Source: Balneolaceae bacterium (lineage in GTDB: Bacteria; Bacteroidota; Rhodothermia; Balneolales; Balneolaceae). From it: DNA of 39,243 nucleotides. The DNA lies in assembly GCA_009711805.1 (NCBI GenBank), contig VEMX01000025.1, forward strand, positions 1-39,243, in the 5' to 3' direction. Both the position numbers and the translations under genes were made by a program. Below the pieces are notes generated by a model. That model worked only from the letters and a program-made list of their open reading frames with translations. It made no database searches and had not been told where the DNA came from. Shown here piece by piece: positions 28,388-37,700 of the stretch; positions within the stretch are counted from its first letter, which is position 1, and every line of letters begins with the position of its first letter.

Positions 28388-30055
28388 TCAGTTCTTAAAT
28401 AGGGGTGGATGTTTTTTGTGGTGATCCGTGGCTTCCTGGTAAGCTCTGGCTACAGAAAGCACTGTGGCTTCATCAAATAAATCTCCCATAAAAGTGATAC
28501 TGGTGGGGTGCATGTCATCAGTAAAGCCATTGGGTAGAACCACACTGGGATGACCTGTTAGATTGGTAATCAGCAGGTTTGCACTTCCAAAAGCAGGAGT
28601 CACATAAACATCTACACTTTGCATTAGCGAATCCATTTTTTGGATGAGTTCGTAGCGGGCACGATTGGCATTAATATACTCGGTTGCGGGTATAAAATGT
28701 GCCGCTCTGAAGGTATTTGGCCAAGCCCGTGGCTGTTGCCACTTCATAGAATCATCCTGATTGGTAAGGGTTAACTGATCGAATGCTGCTGCTCCTTCCG
28801 CCGTCAAAATAAGGCGAAGTGCTCCAACGGGATAATCGGGAAGTTCGATGGGGATCAGATCTGCTCCTAAATCGCGGAGGGTGGCAAGGACCAGGCTGTC
28901 TCGTCCTTTATTCCAATAATCCCGTTCAAAAGCAGATTTCAGATAGCCTATTTTTAGTTCGGTTATATCCAGGTCTGCATCATAATTAAAAGGAAGGTTA
29001 ACCAGAGTTTGATCTACTCCGTCAGGACCGTGAATTGCATTAAATACCAGTGCTGCATCTTCTACGCTGCGCGTGATTGGGCCTACCTTATCCATGGTCC
29101 AACTCAAAGCCATGGCCCCGGTTCGGCTTACTCTTCCATAAGTGGGGCGGAGGCCTGTAGTTCCATTTCGGGTTGAGGGAGAAACGATAGACCCCAATGT
29201 TTCGGTCCCCAGGGCAAATGGAAATAAACCAGCAGCTGTACCCGCCGCCGACCCTGCCGAAGAACCGCTGGAGCCTTGTTCAAGATCCCAGGGGTTATTG
29301 GTTCTCCCTCCAAACCAGATATCACCATAAGCTAAAGCCCCTAATGTAGTTTTTGCAATAAGAACAGCACCAGCATTATCCAGTTTCTGAATAACCGTAG
29401 CCGTTTCGTCTATGGTTTGGTCTTTATAGGGAGTGGCGCCCCAGGTTGTTTTAGATCCTTCAACAGCAAACAGATCTTTAGCTCCATAGGGAACTCCATG
29501 TAAGGGTCCCCGGTAGGTTCCGTTTTCCAGTTCATAATCCATTTGCCGGGCTTGTTCCATGGCTCGTTCCCGGTTTACTGTTACAATGGCTTCCAGGTCA
29601 TTATTGTACTTCTCAATACGATTTAGAAAAAACTCAGTCAGCTCAACGGAGGTTATTTTGCGTTCTCGGATCAATGAAGCCAGCTCTGCCACCGTATAAA
29701 AAGCCAGTTCATTTTTATCCTCAGGGAGAGTTACATTCTCGGGTAAATTCCATACCTGGGGCTTCCGCTGATATTCAAACTGCTTGCCTACCGGGATAGG
29801 ATTAAACACCAGGGAGGGGGGAACTGAATTTTTAAGTTTTAAATTGCGGATGGTTTGCAAATCTTCGCGGGTGTCTTCCAATGCCTCTACCATGGTATCG
29901 CGCTCAGTCTGGGTGAATTCGAGCCCAATGACAGTTGCCGCATCCTGAATCATTTCCGAAGTTATGGGGGTATCTTTGGCCTGAAAGAATGTAAAGGCTA
30001 ACAGAAAGCCGAGGGCAATCCCTGCTACAAAGAAGGTTGGCTTAGTGAGTTTCAT
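28388..30055 (-). CDS. Amidase signature family protein, membrane-anchored or secreted
   Basis: This 555-residue enzyme hydrolyses carboxamides; the exact substrate is unknown. It starts with a hydrophobic segment (FFVAGIALGFLLAFTFF, residues 8-24) without an obvious cleavage site, so it may be exported and anchored. After an unusual charged linker (about 30-110), the amidase core begins at LASLIRERKITSVELTEFFL. The catalytic Ser-Ser-Lys set is present: Lys in HGVPYGAKDLFAVEG, cis-Ser in QGSSGSSAGSAAG, and nucleophile in GTETLGSIVSPS. The usual GGSSGGS is degenerate. It is not GatA: it is exported, and no gatB or gatC is near. It is first gene of a two-gene minus-strand operon. Confidence 0.92.
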   Translation of the reverse strand: MKLTKPTFFVAGIALGFLLAFTFFQAKDTPITSEMIQDAATVIGLEFTQTERDTMVEALEDTREDLQTIRNLKLKNSVPPSLVFNPIPVGKQFEYQRKPQVWNLPENVTLPEDKNELAFYTVAELASLIRERKITSVELTEFFLNRIEKYNNDLEAIVTVNRERAMEQARQMDYELENGTYRGPLHGVPYGAKDLFAVEGSKTTWGATPYKDQTIDETATVIQKLDNAGAVLIAKTTLGALAYGDIWFGGRTNNPWDLEQGSSGSSAGSAAGTAAGLFPFALGTETLGSIVSPSTRNGTTGLRPTYGRVSRTGAMALSWTMDKVGPITRSVEDAALVFNAIHGPDGVDQTLVNLPFNYDADLDITELKIGYLKSAFERDYWNKGRDSLVLATLRDLGADLIPIELPDYPVGALRLILTAEGAAAFDQLTLTNQDDSMKWQQPRAWPNTFRAAHFIPATEYINANRARYELIQKMDSLMQSVDVYVTPAFGSANLLITNLTGHPSVVLPNGFTDDMHPTSITFMGDLFDEATVLSVARAYQEATDHHKKHPPLFKN

Positions 30056-30273
30056 AATAATTTATGTCCGGTTTTTAAAAGAGCATTTCACAGTTAGTTA
30101 GTACTGACCAAGTATGTTCAGAATGATATACTTAAGCAATTCAGAAGATATAATAATAGAACCTTATTGCAATTTAAGTTTAGTGCTTTTTGTACTCGCT
30201 GCGTGACTCTGCTGTGCAATGCCGATCAGAGGCTCTGCCTGCCCCTGATTGATTTGCGAATAACTGTTGGGCT

Positions 30274-30293
30274 CGCTGTAAGACTTAAGAGAG
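30274..30293. repeat. Unoccupied copy of the MITE-B target site
   Basis: The 20-mer CGCTGTAAGACTTAAGAGAG is exactly the sequence obtained when MITE copy B plus one TTAA is removed from 38606-38857. TTAA sits at 30285-30288. The match stops abruptly on both sides, so this is a short dispersed repeat. The surrounding intergenic region 30056-30394 shows no gene. Confidence 0.7.
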
Positions 30294-30394
30294 CCTGGGA
30301 GGAAAAAGAGGGGGTACTGGGCCGGAAAAGTCGTTTACATAATAACTCAATTACCGCACGCATAGATTAAAAAGCTCTTCCAAGAAATTCATCA

Positions 30395-30425
30395 TTTGAA
30401 TAGTAGAATATTGTCTTTACCTTTG
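30395..30425 (+). promoter_or_regulatory. Bacteroidota-type promoter for the B12 operon
   Basis: TTTG (30395-30398) and TACCTTTG (30418-30425) are separated by 19 bases, an exact fit to the TTTG-N19-TAnnTTTG consensus of Bacteroidota sigma-ABfr promoters. Transcription should begin near 30431, immediately before the riboswitch. Confidence 0.75.
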
Positions 30426-30430
30426 AATCA

Positions 30431-30621
30431 ACTTAATGATGGTCCCAGTGCACTATCAGTGCTGGGTTAAAAGGGAATCCCGTGTAAAACGGGAGCTGTT
30501 CCCGCAACTGTAACTCCAGATCTGCATCGTAGATTGTTTGCAGCCTCACCTTTGCCACTGTTTCTTTGATGAGACGGGAAGGCGCTGCTACCGGAGAAGC
30601 CAGGAGACCTGCCTTCATTCA
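30431..30621 (+). promoter_or_regulatory. Cobalamin (B12) riboswitch
   Basis: The ordered conserved elements are GGTTAAAAGGGAA (465-477 of the 30-kb line), CCCGCAACTGTAA (B12 box core), GCCACTG, GGGAAGGC and AAGCCAGGAGACCTGCC. The closing stem pairs AATGA (30435-30439) with TCATT (30615-30619) and GGT (30441-30443) with ACC (30607-30609). CCCAG/CTGGG (30444-30448/30462-30466) forms an early stem. It lies between the promoter and the receptor gene and should shut down expression when adenosylcobalamin is plentiful, probably by hiding the AAAGGAG at 30644-30650, since no T-run terminator is seen. Confidence 0.95.
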
Positions 30622-30667
30622 ACTATCGTATTTCCTTCGGGTAAAAGGAGCTACTGATTTTGATGAC

Positions 30668-32587
30668 ATGCGTCTCTTTTTTGTTACTCTTTTTTTATTG
30701 ATTACAGGCTCTGTGTATGCACAAATCCAGATGGATACGGTGCTGGTAAAAGAAATAACCGTAGAAGCTTCTCGTATCCGGAAACCTGCTACCAAACAAG
30801 CGGTGTCAGTCTCTGAGATTGATTCGATGCGAATTCAGTTTCTTTCCGGTGGTAATATCGCCAATGCATTGAGCGCATATGCTCCCGTTCAGCTTAGGTC
30901 CAATGGCCCCGGCGGACTTGCCACTCTCGCACAGCGTGGATACTCCTCTTCTCAAACACAGGTATTATGGAACGGATTCCAGTTAAATCACGCGATGTTG
31001 GGACTTACGGATTTATCTCTTATCCCTTCTTTCGCAATTCAGCATATAACAGTGGCTTCAGGAAATGGAAACACTTCCTTCGGCGAAAAAGGAGGAGGTA
31101 CGGTTGCTTTGCAAGCCAGGGAAGTCCAAAACAGTGTTGGCTTTTCGCAGTTACTGGGTTCATATGGTACTTCTATATCAGAAACATATGCAGGGACTTC
31201 TGTGGGTAATTGGAATGTTAGTTTTGTAGGAGGATATGAACATTCAGAAAACAATTATGCCTATACAAGCCGGGAGTTTAGTAATGAAGCAGGCGGCTTT
31301 GTAGAGGTAGAAAAAAAGAGAAACAATAATCAGCTTACATCAAAAACGGGTATTCTGTCGCTTCATTGGGAAGAAAAAGAGAAAAAATTCTCCTCTATAA
31401 TATGGGGGCACGATTCCTCCAACAACATTCCGGGAGGGATATCAAGTTTAAGCCCGGAAGCCAAACAGGGGGATTCTTTTCTGCGATGGGTAAATAAATA
31501 TCAAACGATTATTTCAGGTCAGCCGCTTATAACAAAGCTGTATGTAAACAGGCAGAAACTGGAGTACAAAAATCTCCCGGCAGATATAAATAGCAAAAGT
31601 ACCACCACTTCAATGGTGGCAGATATAGAACTGCAAAGTAAACTTCACAAAACACTGCAGTTGATATCGGCCATACAGTTTGGGCAGAGCAGGGTAGAGG
31701 CCTCATCGTATTCAGGACCTGCAAACCGAAACAAGTTTAGCCTGCAGTTTAATCCCGTATGGGAACCGCTGAAACGAATTCATCTGTACAGTGGGGGCAG
31801 GCTCGATTACTATTCCGATTTCAAAGAAGCATACAGTGCCAGTATAGGTGCAAATATTGAAGTGATAAAAGATGATATCTATCTAAAAGGGCAGCTGAGC
31901 CGGAATTTTGTTGCTCCTACTTTTAATGATTTATACTGGCCAAAATACGGAAACCCGGATTTAAGCGCCGAAACCAACCTGAAATATGAAGCAGGTATTC
32001 TTTTTGAACACCATATAAATCGTTTCGAAAATTCCCTGGAGTTGAGCTTGTACGATGGCATCGTGAAAGAAGGCATCCGCTGGCTTCCCGGAGATGACGG
32101 CCAATACCGCCCGGAGAACCTGGAACGGCTTCGGCTTTCAGGTTTCGAAATAAAGGAAGAAGCAGGTTTCAGCTATAGAGACTTTCATATTAATATCAGG
32201 GCCATGTTGCTTCATACTTTAGCTACACTGGAGCGACCTCGCTTTGAAGGAGACCGGGCTACAGGCAAGCAGCTGCGTTATACTCCCGAATGGCAGGTTA
32301 AAAGTAATGTGTTATTGCAATGGAAGAAACTGTCATCGGTTTTAAGTTATAATTTTACGGAAGAACGCTTCTCTACCGCCGACCATAGCAGTCCCTTTGA
32401 TCCCATTTCTGCCTATAGGGTAGCCAACTGGAGTACCCAGCTCAATATTGAAAAAGCAGGTTTTTTGTTTACTCCCCGCTTTACTATTCAAAACCTCTTT
32501 GATGAAGACTATATCATTATCAGCGATTACCCCATGCCGGCTCGCAATTATCAATTTAAACTAACCATTCAATATTCACTCAAATAA
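30668..32587 (+). CDS. btuB: TonB-dependent outer-membrane receptor for cobalamin (BtuB-like)
   Basis: From the ATG at 30668 the protein has 639 residues with a clear signal peptide (MRLFFVTLFLLITGSVYAQ). The frame runs upstream to 30566, but that part is riboswitch. A plug domain follows (about 25-150: VLVKEITVEASRIRKPATKQAVSVSEID, NALSAYAPVQLRSNGPGGLATLAQRGYSSSQTQVLWNGFQ), then a 22-strand-type barrel ending FTIQNLFDEDYIIISDYPMPARNYQFKLTIQYSL. The substrate is assigned from the cobalamin riboswitch directly upstream. AAAGGAG lies 17 bases before the ATG, an unusually long spacing. The BtuG-like gene starts 9 bp after the stop. No BtuCDF or TonB gene is nearby. Confidence 0.9.
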   Translation: MRLFFVTLFLLITGSVYAQIQMDTVLVKEITVEASRIRKPATKQAVSVSEIDSMRIQFLSGGNIANALSAYAPVQLRSNGPGGLATLAQRGYSSSQTQVLWNGFQLNHAMLGLTDLSLIPSFAIQHITVASGNGNTSFGEKGGGTVALQAREVQNSVGFSQLLGSYGTSISETYAGTSVGNWNVSFVGGYEHSENNYAYTSREFSNEAGGFVEVEKKRNNNQLTSKTGILSLHWEEKEKKFSSIIWGHDSSNNIPGGISSLSPEAKQGDSFLRWVNKYQTIISGQPLITKLYVNRQKLEYKNLPADINSKSTTTSMVADIELQSKLHKTLQLISAIQFGQSRVEASSYSGPANRNKFSLQFNPVWEPLKRIHLYSGGRLDYYSDFKEAYSASIGANIEVIKDDIYLKGQLSRNFVAPTFNDLYWPKYGNPDLSAETNLKYEAGILFEHHINRFENSLELSLYDGIVKEGIRWLPGDDGQYRPENLERLRLSGFEIKEEAGFSYRDFHINIRAMLLHTLATLERPRFEGDRATGKQLRYTPEWQVKSNVLLQWKKLSSVLSYNFTEERFSTADHSSPFDPISAYRVANWSTQLNIEKAGFLFTPRFTIQNLFDEDYIIISDYPMPARNYQFKLTIQYSLK

Positions 32588-32596
32588 AAAATCAAA

Positions 32597-33946
32597 ATGA
32601 GCAAGATTCGATACATACTACTTATAACACTAACCCTTCTTGTTTCCGTGCAGGGCTTCTCCCAAGACAAGGAGCTGATTCAGGTTGTAGTTGGGAATGA
32701 AGGCAATTTTAATGCAGCTAATGCCACTCTCACTAATTATGTGATTGAAAGTAATACAGCAACCGACGGCGTTTTTCTGGATGCCAATGGAGTTAATCTT
32801 GGCGATGTAGCTCAAAGCATAAGCTGGATTGACGATCAAATCTACGTGGTACTCAATAATTCACAAAAGATAGTAGTTCTCGACCCCGATACATTTCAGC
32901 AAACCGGCCAAATCAGTTTGGGAGAAGGATCGAGTCCCCGCGAAATTGTCAAAGTTGGAGAAGGTAAAGCCTATGTAACCGACCTCTATGCCAGTGCGGT
33001 ATATAATGTGGACCTGAACGATTATTCGGTTGCAGATTCAACCATCCCGGCAGGAAAAAATGCAGACCGAATCATTAATCATCAGGGATACGCTTATGTG
33101 GCAAATAATGGTTTTGGAGCCGACAGCACAATTTTTAAGATAGATGTTGCTACCGATACCGTTGTAGATACGCTTATGGTTAGTCGTGGTCCGGCAGGTA
33201 TGGCCATTGATTCAGATAATACCCTTTGGGTTGTATGTACCGGTTATGCAGGAGATTATGACGACAACTGGAATTTAATCGAAGGTACGGCTCGCCCGGG
33301 TGGTGTTCATGGTATTGACCTGGATACCGGAGAGCAGGTTGCCCATGGAGAGCTTCAATCAGCAGGATCGGATATAGCACTTAACGAAGAGGAAGGTAAA
33401 CTATACGTTAATGCCGGAGGTGTTCGGGCGTATGATATAGCTACGGCTGAATTTGCCGCAGATACCTTGGTAAAAGGGAGCTTTTATGCAATGGGATATG
33501 AGCCTGTCGCCAATAACTTCTATCTGGCAGATGCCAAGGACTTTTCCTCGGCAGGAGAGGTAACCATCTACGGAGAACAAAACGGGAACACTACTACTTT
33601 TGATGCAGGTATTATACCGGGTAGTTTTCTTTTTGTGTATGATGATATGACGACCACATCAACCGAAACTGAAGATATAGCAACGCACTTTACACTGGAG
33701 CAGAATTATCCAAACCCATTTAATCCCACCACCAATATTAAATTTTCGTTGGCCAGGGCCGGGAAGGTGTCATTAACAATATTTACTGCCACAGGACAAA
33801 AGGTAGCGGAATTAATAAATGACTATCGGCCGGCAGGTGTGCATTCCGTTCATTTCGATGCATCTGTATTGGCCTCGGGTGTATACATATATCGGGTTGG
33901 TACAGAACATGGCTCTCAGGCCAAGAAGATGATTCTCCTGAAATAA
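32597..33946 (+). CDS. BtuG-like surface beta-propeller with type IX sorting domain
   Basis: The 449-residue protein has a signal peptide (MSKIRYILLITLTLLVSVQGFSQ) and no lipobox. Residues about 28-350 are propeller-like repeats of the DUF5074/YncE style. The family-typical opening is GNEGNFNAANATLTNY and LGDVAQSISWIDDQIYVVLNNSQKIVVLD, followed by blades such as GKAYVTDLYASAVYNVDL and GYAYVANNGF. The last 80 residues form a Por sorting domain (EQNYPNPFNPTTNIKF...GVYIYRVGTEHGSQAKKMILLK). Bacteroides BtuG, a propeller that hands B12 to BtuB, is encoded in the same context but is a lipoprotein. Function is inferred from riboswitch control and adjacency. It ends before a strong terminator. Confidence 0.75.
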   Translation: MSKIRYILLITLTLLVSVQGFSQDKELIQVVVGNEGNFNAANATLTNYVIESNTATDGVFLDANGVNLGDVAQSISWIDDQIYVVLNNSQKIVVLDPDTFQQTGQISLGEGSSPREIVKVGEGKAYVTDLYASAVYNVDLNDYSVADSTIPAGKNADRIINHQGYAYVANNGFGADSTIFKIDVATDTVVDTLMVSRGPAGMAIDSDNTLWVVCTGYAGDYDDNWNLIEGTARPGGVHGIDLDTGEQVAHGELQSAGSDIALNEEEGKLYVNAGGVRAYDIATAEFAADTLVKGSFYAMGYEPVANNFYLADAKDFSSAGEVTIYGEQNGNTTTFDAGIIPGSFLFVYDDMTTTSTETEDIATHFTLEQNYPNPFNPTTNIKFSLARAGKVSLTIFTATGQKVAELINDYRPAGVHSVHFDASVLASGVYIYRVGTEHGSQAKKMILLK

Positions 33947-33976
33947 ACTAAACAGTCCAGCATTTTAACTGATTCT

Positions 33977-34004
33977 AAAAAAGCTCCTTCTATGGAGCTT
34001 TTTT
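33977..34004 (+). terminator. Rho-independent terminator of the B12 operon
   Basis: AAAAAAGCTCC (33977-33987) pairs with GGAGCTTTTTT (33994-34004) around a 6-base loop (TTCTAT) and runs into T-rich sequence. It sits 31 bp after the BtuG-like stop. Confidence 0.93.
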
Positions 34005-34082
34005 AATTTTATAAAGAAGAATGTACTACAGATTATATTGTTTTCAAGTTTATTCTATAAGTAAGCATCGGGTGGTGAAAAG

Positions 34083-34621
34083 TTATCCACATTTGCAGAA
34101 AGAAAAAATTAACGGAGTTGCATGTCTACAATTCACCGCCGGGTGAAGAGTTATTTTGAAAGAGGGGGGATTCTTGTCCAGGTGCATGAATTCGGATAGT
34201 GGTAACAGTCTGGAGATTACTTTTTGGGAGGTATTGAGCCTAAGGCATTGCTGGGGATAAGTTTTCAACAAAATGATCTTAAATATGCATCATTATATTT
34301 TTAATATATTATATAAAAATGCTAATTTTATTATACCAAAAAATTATTTTAATAATTATATAATAAAGTGAATAAATAAGATGTATTTATTCAGAGATGA
34401 ATTATGAATGTTGATAACTTTTATATTGACAATAGTTGTCAGAATAGGGAGAAAAGCCGTTTCATTTTGTTTTAAAAGGCATTTTTAATGTTGGTAGGTT
34501 TTTAAAGTTATCATATTGTATAATTTTTTATCATCTGTTTTTGACAATTAATTTATCTATGCCTTGGGATCAGCGAAAATGTACTGCCGAGATGTGGATA
34601 AGTCATCCAAATTGTGGAAAA
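34083..34621. other. Candidate replication origin (DnaA-box cluster plus AT-rich block)
   Basis: Within a 767-bp gene-free stretch I see perfect TTATCCACA at 34083-34091 (plus) and 34593-34601 (minus), TTTTCCACA at 34613-34621 (minus), and one-mismatch boxes TTATCCCCA (34252-34260, minus), TTTTCAACA (34262-34270, plus) and TTATCAACA (34409-34417, minus). Between them, 34262-34390 has only 15 G/C in 129 bases, and 34291-34360 has 5 in 70, fitting a DNA unwinding element. TGACAA-TAG-TTGTCA (34427-34441) is a small inverted repeat. No dnaA or dnaN lies in the window, but in Bacteroidota the origin is often away from dnaA. The alternative is a regulatory region for nrdJ. Confidence 0.5.
34593..34621 (-). 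promoter_or_regulatory. Paired DnaA boxes upstream of nrdJ
   Basis: TTATCCACA (34593-34601) and TTTTCCACA (34613-34621), both on the minus strand, are 20 bp apart (two helical turns) and about 150 bp before the nrdJ start. E. coli nrdAB is controlled by DnaA through two boxes at its promoter, so the pair may link nucleotide supply to initiation whether or not the region is the origin. That role is inference. Confidence 0.5.
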
Positions 34622-34690
34622 GTATTTAATTTTTTTCTTGCTGAAACACCCATGCTCGTCTATATTATTTCGTACTTCTTTAGGAGATAA

Positions 34691-34750
34691 ATGCTGATTA
34701 GAGAACTGCTATATTTTGAATATCTCTCATCCACGAAGGTCAATCACTAA
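34691..34750 (+). CDS. Possible 19-residue leader peptide upstream of nrdJ
   Basis: A short frame MLIRELLYFEYLSSTKVNH follows a good ribosome-binding site (AGGAG at 34682-34686, 4 bases before ATG) and stops 21 bp before the nrdJ ATG, which itself has no Shine-Dalgarno. Such an arrangement could bring ribosomes to nrdJ by coupling or act in attenuation. No terminator-like stem follows, and the peptide resembles nothing that I know. Confidence 0.3.
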   Translation: MLIRELLYFEYLSSTKVNH

Positions 34751-34771
34751 CTACAAATTTGAAGTACGCCA

Positions 34772-37700
34772 ATGAAATTCACACGCTTCTATACCCAGGA
34801 AGACTGGGTCACCCCTTTCGATAATATCAACTTTGTAAAACGCACCTCTGAGATTAAAAACCCGGACGGTTCGCAGGTATTCCATATGGAGAATGTGGTA
34901 GTGCCGGACAGCTGGTCCCAGGTATCTACGGATGTTATTGCTCAAAAGTACTTCCGTAAAGCGGGAGTACCGGCAAAGTTGAAAAAAGTATCAGAAAAAG
35001 GAGTTCCGAAGTGGTTGCAGCGTTCAAAAGCAGATGAGAAAGCTTTAAAAAAGATTGATGAGGAAAAACGTTTTAATCATGAAATTGACAGCAGGCAGGT
35101 TTTTCGAAGATTGGCGGGATGTTGGACCTATTGGGGATGGAAGCATGATTATTTTGATTCTGAAGATGATGCCAAAGTTTTTTATGAGGAGCTTTGCTAC
35201 ATGCTGGCTAACCAGATGGCGGCTCCAAACAGTCCGCAGTGGTTTAACACCGGGCTGCACTGGGCGTACGGAATTAATGGTCCGGCACAGGGGCATTATT
35301 ATGTAGACGGAAAAACGGGTGAGCTTAAAAAGTCTGAAGATGCTTACACTCACCCTCAGCCACACGCCTGCTTTATTCAAAGTATAGATGATGACCTGGT
35401 GAACGAAGGCGGTATCATGGATCTATGGGTTCGTGAAGCCCGGCTCTTTAAATATGGATCGGGTACCGGAAGTAATTTTTCAAAAATTCGCGGAGCTAAT
35501 GAGCCGTTGAGTGGAGGAGGTAAAAGTTCTGGACTGATGAGTTTCCTGAAAATAGGAGACCGTGCCGCAGGAGCTATAAAGTCGGGAGGTACAACCCGAA
35601 GAGCTGCCAAAATGGTAACGCTCGATTTAGACCACCCCGACATTGAAGAATATATTAACTGGAAGGTTCGCGAAGAACAGAAAGTGGCAGCCTTGGTTGC
35701 CGGTTCAAAAAGTGTACAGAAGCATCTGAAAAAAATTATTCAGCTTTGCCACAAGCCCGTTGAGGTTGAAGGACGTACTTTTAACGGTGCCATGAGCCGC
35801 AATCCCCTTAAGAATAAGGAACTGGCCCAGGCAATACGCAAAGCCAAAAGAGACCAGGTTCCGCTGAATTATATTGAACGGGTGATTCAGCTTGCGGGAC
35901 AGGGTTTCACCGACCTGGAATTTGACACCTACGATACGGACTGGAATTCTGAAGCATATTCTACAGTAGCCGGCCAAAATTCGAATAATTCGGTTCGGGT
36001 TCCCAACTCCTTTATGAAAGCAGTTAGGGAAGATAGCGATTGGAACCTTTATGGCCGGGTAGAACTCAAAAATGCTAAGAAGGAAGGCAGAGATGCTGAA
36101 CCCTTGAAGACGATGAAAGCCCGTGAATTGTGGGATGACATCGCTTATGCTGCCTGGTCTTGCGCCGATCCCGGAACGCAGTATCACGACACCATTAACG
36201 AATGGCACACTTGTCCTGAGGACGGCCCGATTAATGCAAGTAACCCTTGCTCGGAATATATGTTCCTGGATAACACCGCCTGTAACCTCGCTTCTCTGAA
36301 CCTGATGAAGTACTTTAAGGGAGACGGTGAGTACAAAGAATTTGATATTGAATCTCTTGAATATGCCTCCCGCATATGGACGGTAGTGTTGGAGATATCC
36401 GTATTGATGGCTCAGTTCCCTTCAAAGGAAATAGCTGAACTGTCGTATGTGTTCCGTACTCTTGGACTTGGATACGCCAATATTGGAGCCGCCCTTATGG
36501 TACAGGGCCTTCCTTATGATAGTGACGAAGGGGTGGCTGTTGCCGGCGCACTTACCGCTACCATGCACATGACTTCGTATGCTACCAGCGCCGAAATAGC
36601 AAAAGAGCTGGGAACCTTCGAGGGGTACGAACGAAACAAAGAGCATATGCTCCGGGTGTTACGCAATCATAAACGAGCTGCCTACAATGCAGATCCGGAA
36701 GAATATGAAGACCTGACCGTAAAGCCCATGGGGATTGATGCTTCTATCTGTCCCGATTACCTGGTGAAGGCCGCACGTAAAGCTTCTGACCGGGCCGTAG
36801 AACTTGGGGAAGAGCATGGGTATCGAAATGCACAGGTTACCGTACTTGCCCCAACCGGGACTATTGGGTTGGTGATGGATTGCGATACTACAGGAATTGA
36901 GCCTGACTTTGCCTTAGTTAAATTCAAGAAACTGGCCGGAGGCGGGTACTTCAAAATTATTAATCAGGCCGTTCCTAAAGCACTTAAGAATCTTGGCTAT
37001 TCTGTAAAGGAATCTGAAGAAATTATCAACCACGCCAAGGGATCCGGTTCGCTGAAAGGTTGCCCTCACATCAATGAAGAAAGCCTGAAAAAGAAAGGGT
37101 TCACCGATGAAAAACTGGAAGCTGTTAATAAGGCACTTCCGGGAAGCTTTGATATCAAATTCGCTTTTAATCAATGGACGCTCGGTGAGGATTTTTGTAC
37201 AGAAGTACTTGGTATAGAAGAAGAGCAGTTTTCTGATATGAATTTTGATATGCTGCGTTTTCTTGGTTTCACCAGGGAACAGATTCAGGAAGCTAACGAT
37301 TATGTATGCGGAACAATGACGGTGGAAGGAGCTCCTCACCTTAAAGATGAGCACCTGCCCGTATTTGACTGTGCCAACCGTTGCGGACGAACAGGAACAC
37401 GCTTTATCTCTGCCCGCGGTCACATCCGCATGATGGCAGCAGCTCAACCATTCCTGTCGGGGGCGATCTCCAAAACAATCAACTTGCCGAATGAGGCTAC
37501 GATTGAAGACATGAAGGACGCTTATATGCTTTCATGGGAGATGATGCTCAAAGCAAATGCCCTGTACCGGGATGGTTCTAAACTAAGTCAGCCGTTGAAT
37601 TCTATGGCTGATGTTCTGGAAGAACTGGAGGAAGAAGAGGATGAGGTAGATCAACAGACAGTACAGGCACAGGATAAAGTGCTTGAAGTAGCTGAGAAGA

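Noticed and set aside
30566-30667. Upstream extension of the receptor reading frame
   Set aside because: This segment is the 3' part of the cobalamin riboswitch; the signal peptide begins at 30668.
34622-34771. Cobalamin riboswitch or NrdR boxes in front of nrdJ
   Set aside because: I looked for GCCACTG/GGGAAGGC-type elements and for 16-bp AT palindromes of the NrdR kind and found neither.
35705-36208. 167-residue open frame opposite nrdJ
   Set aside because: Antisense shadow of a well-conserved reading frame.
36914-37447. 177-residue open frame opposite nrdJ
   Set aside because: Antisense shadow; no start context or family resemblance.
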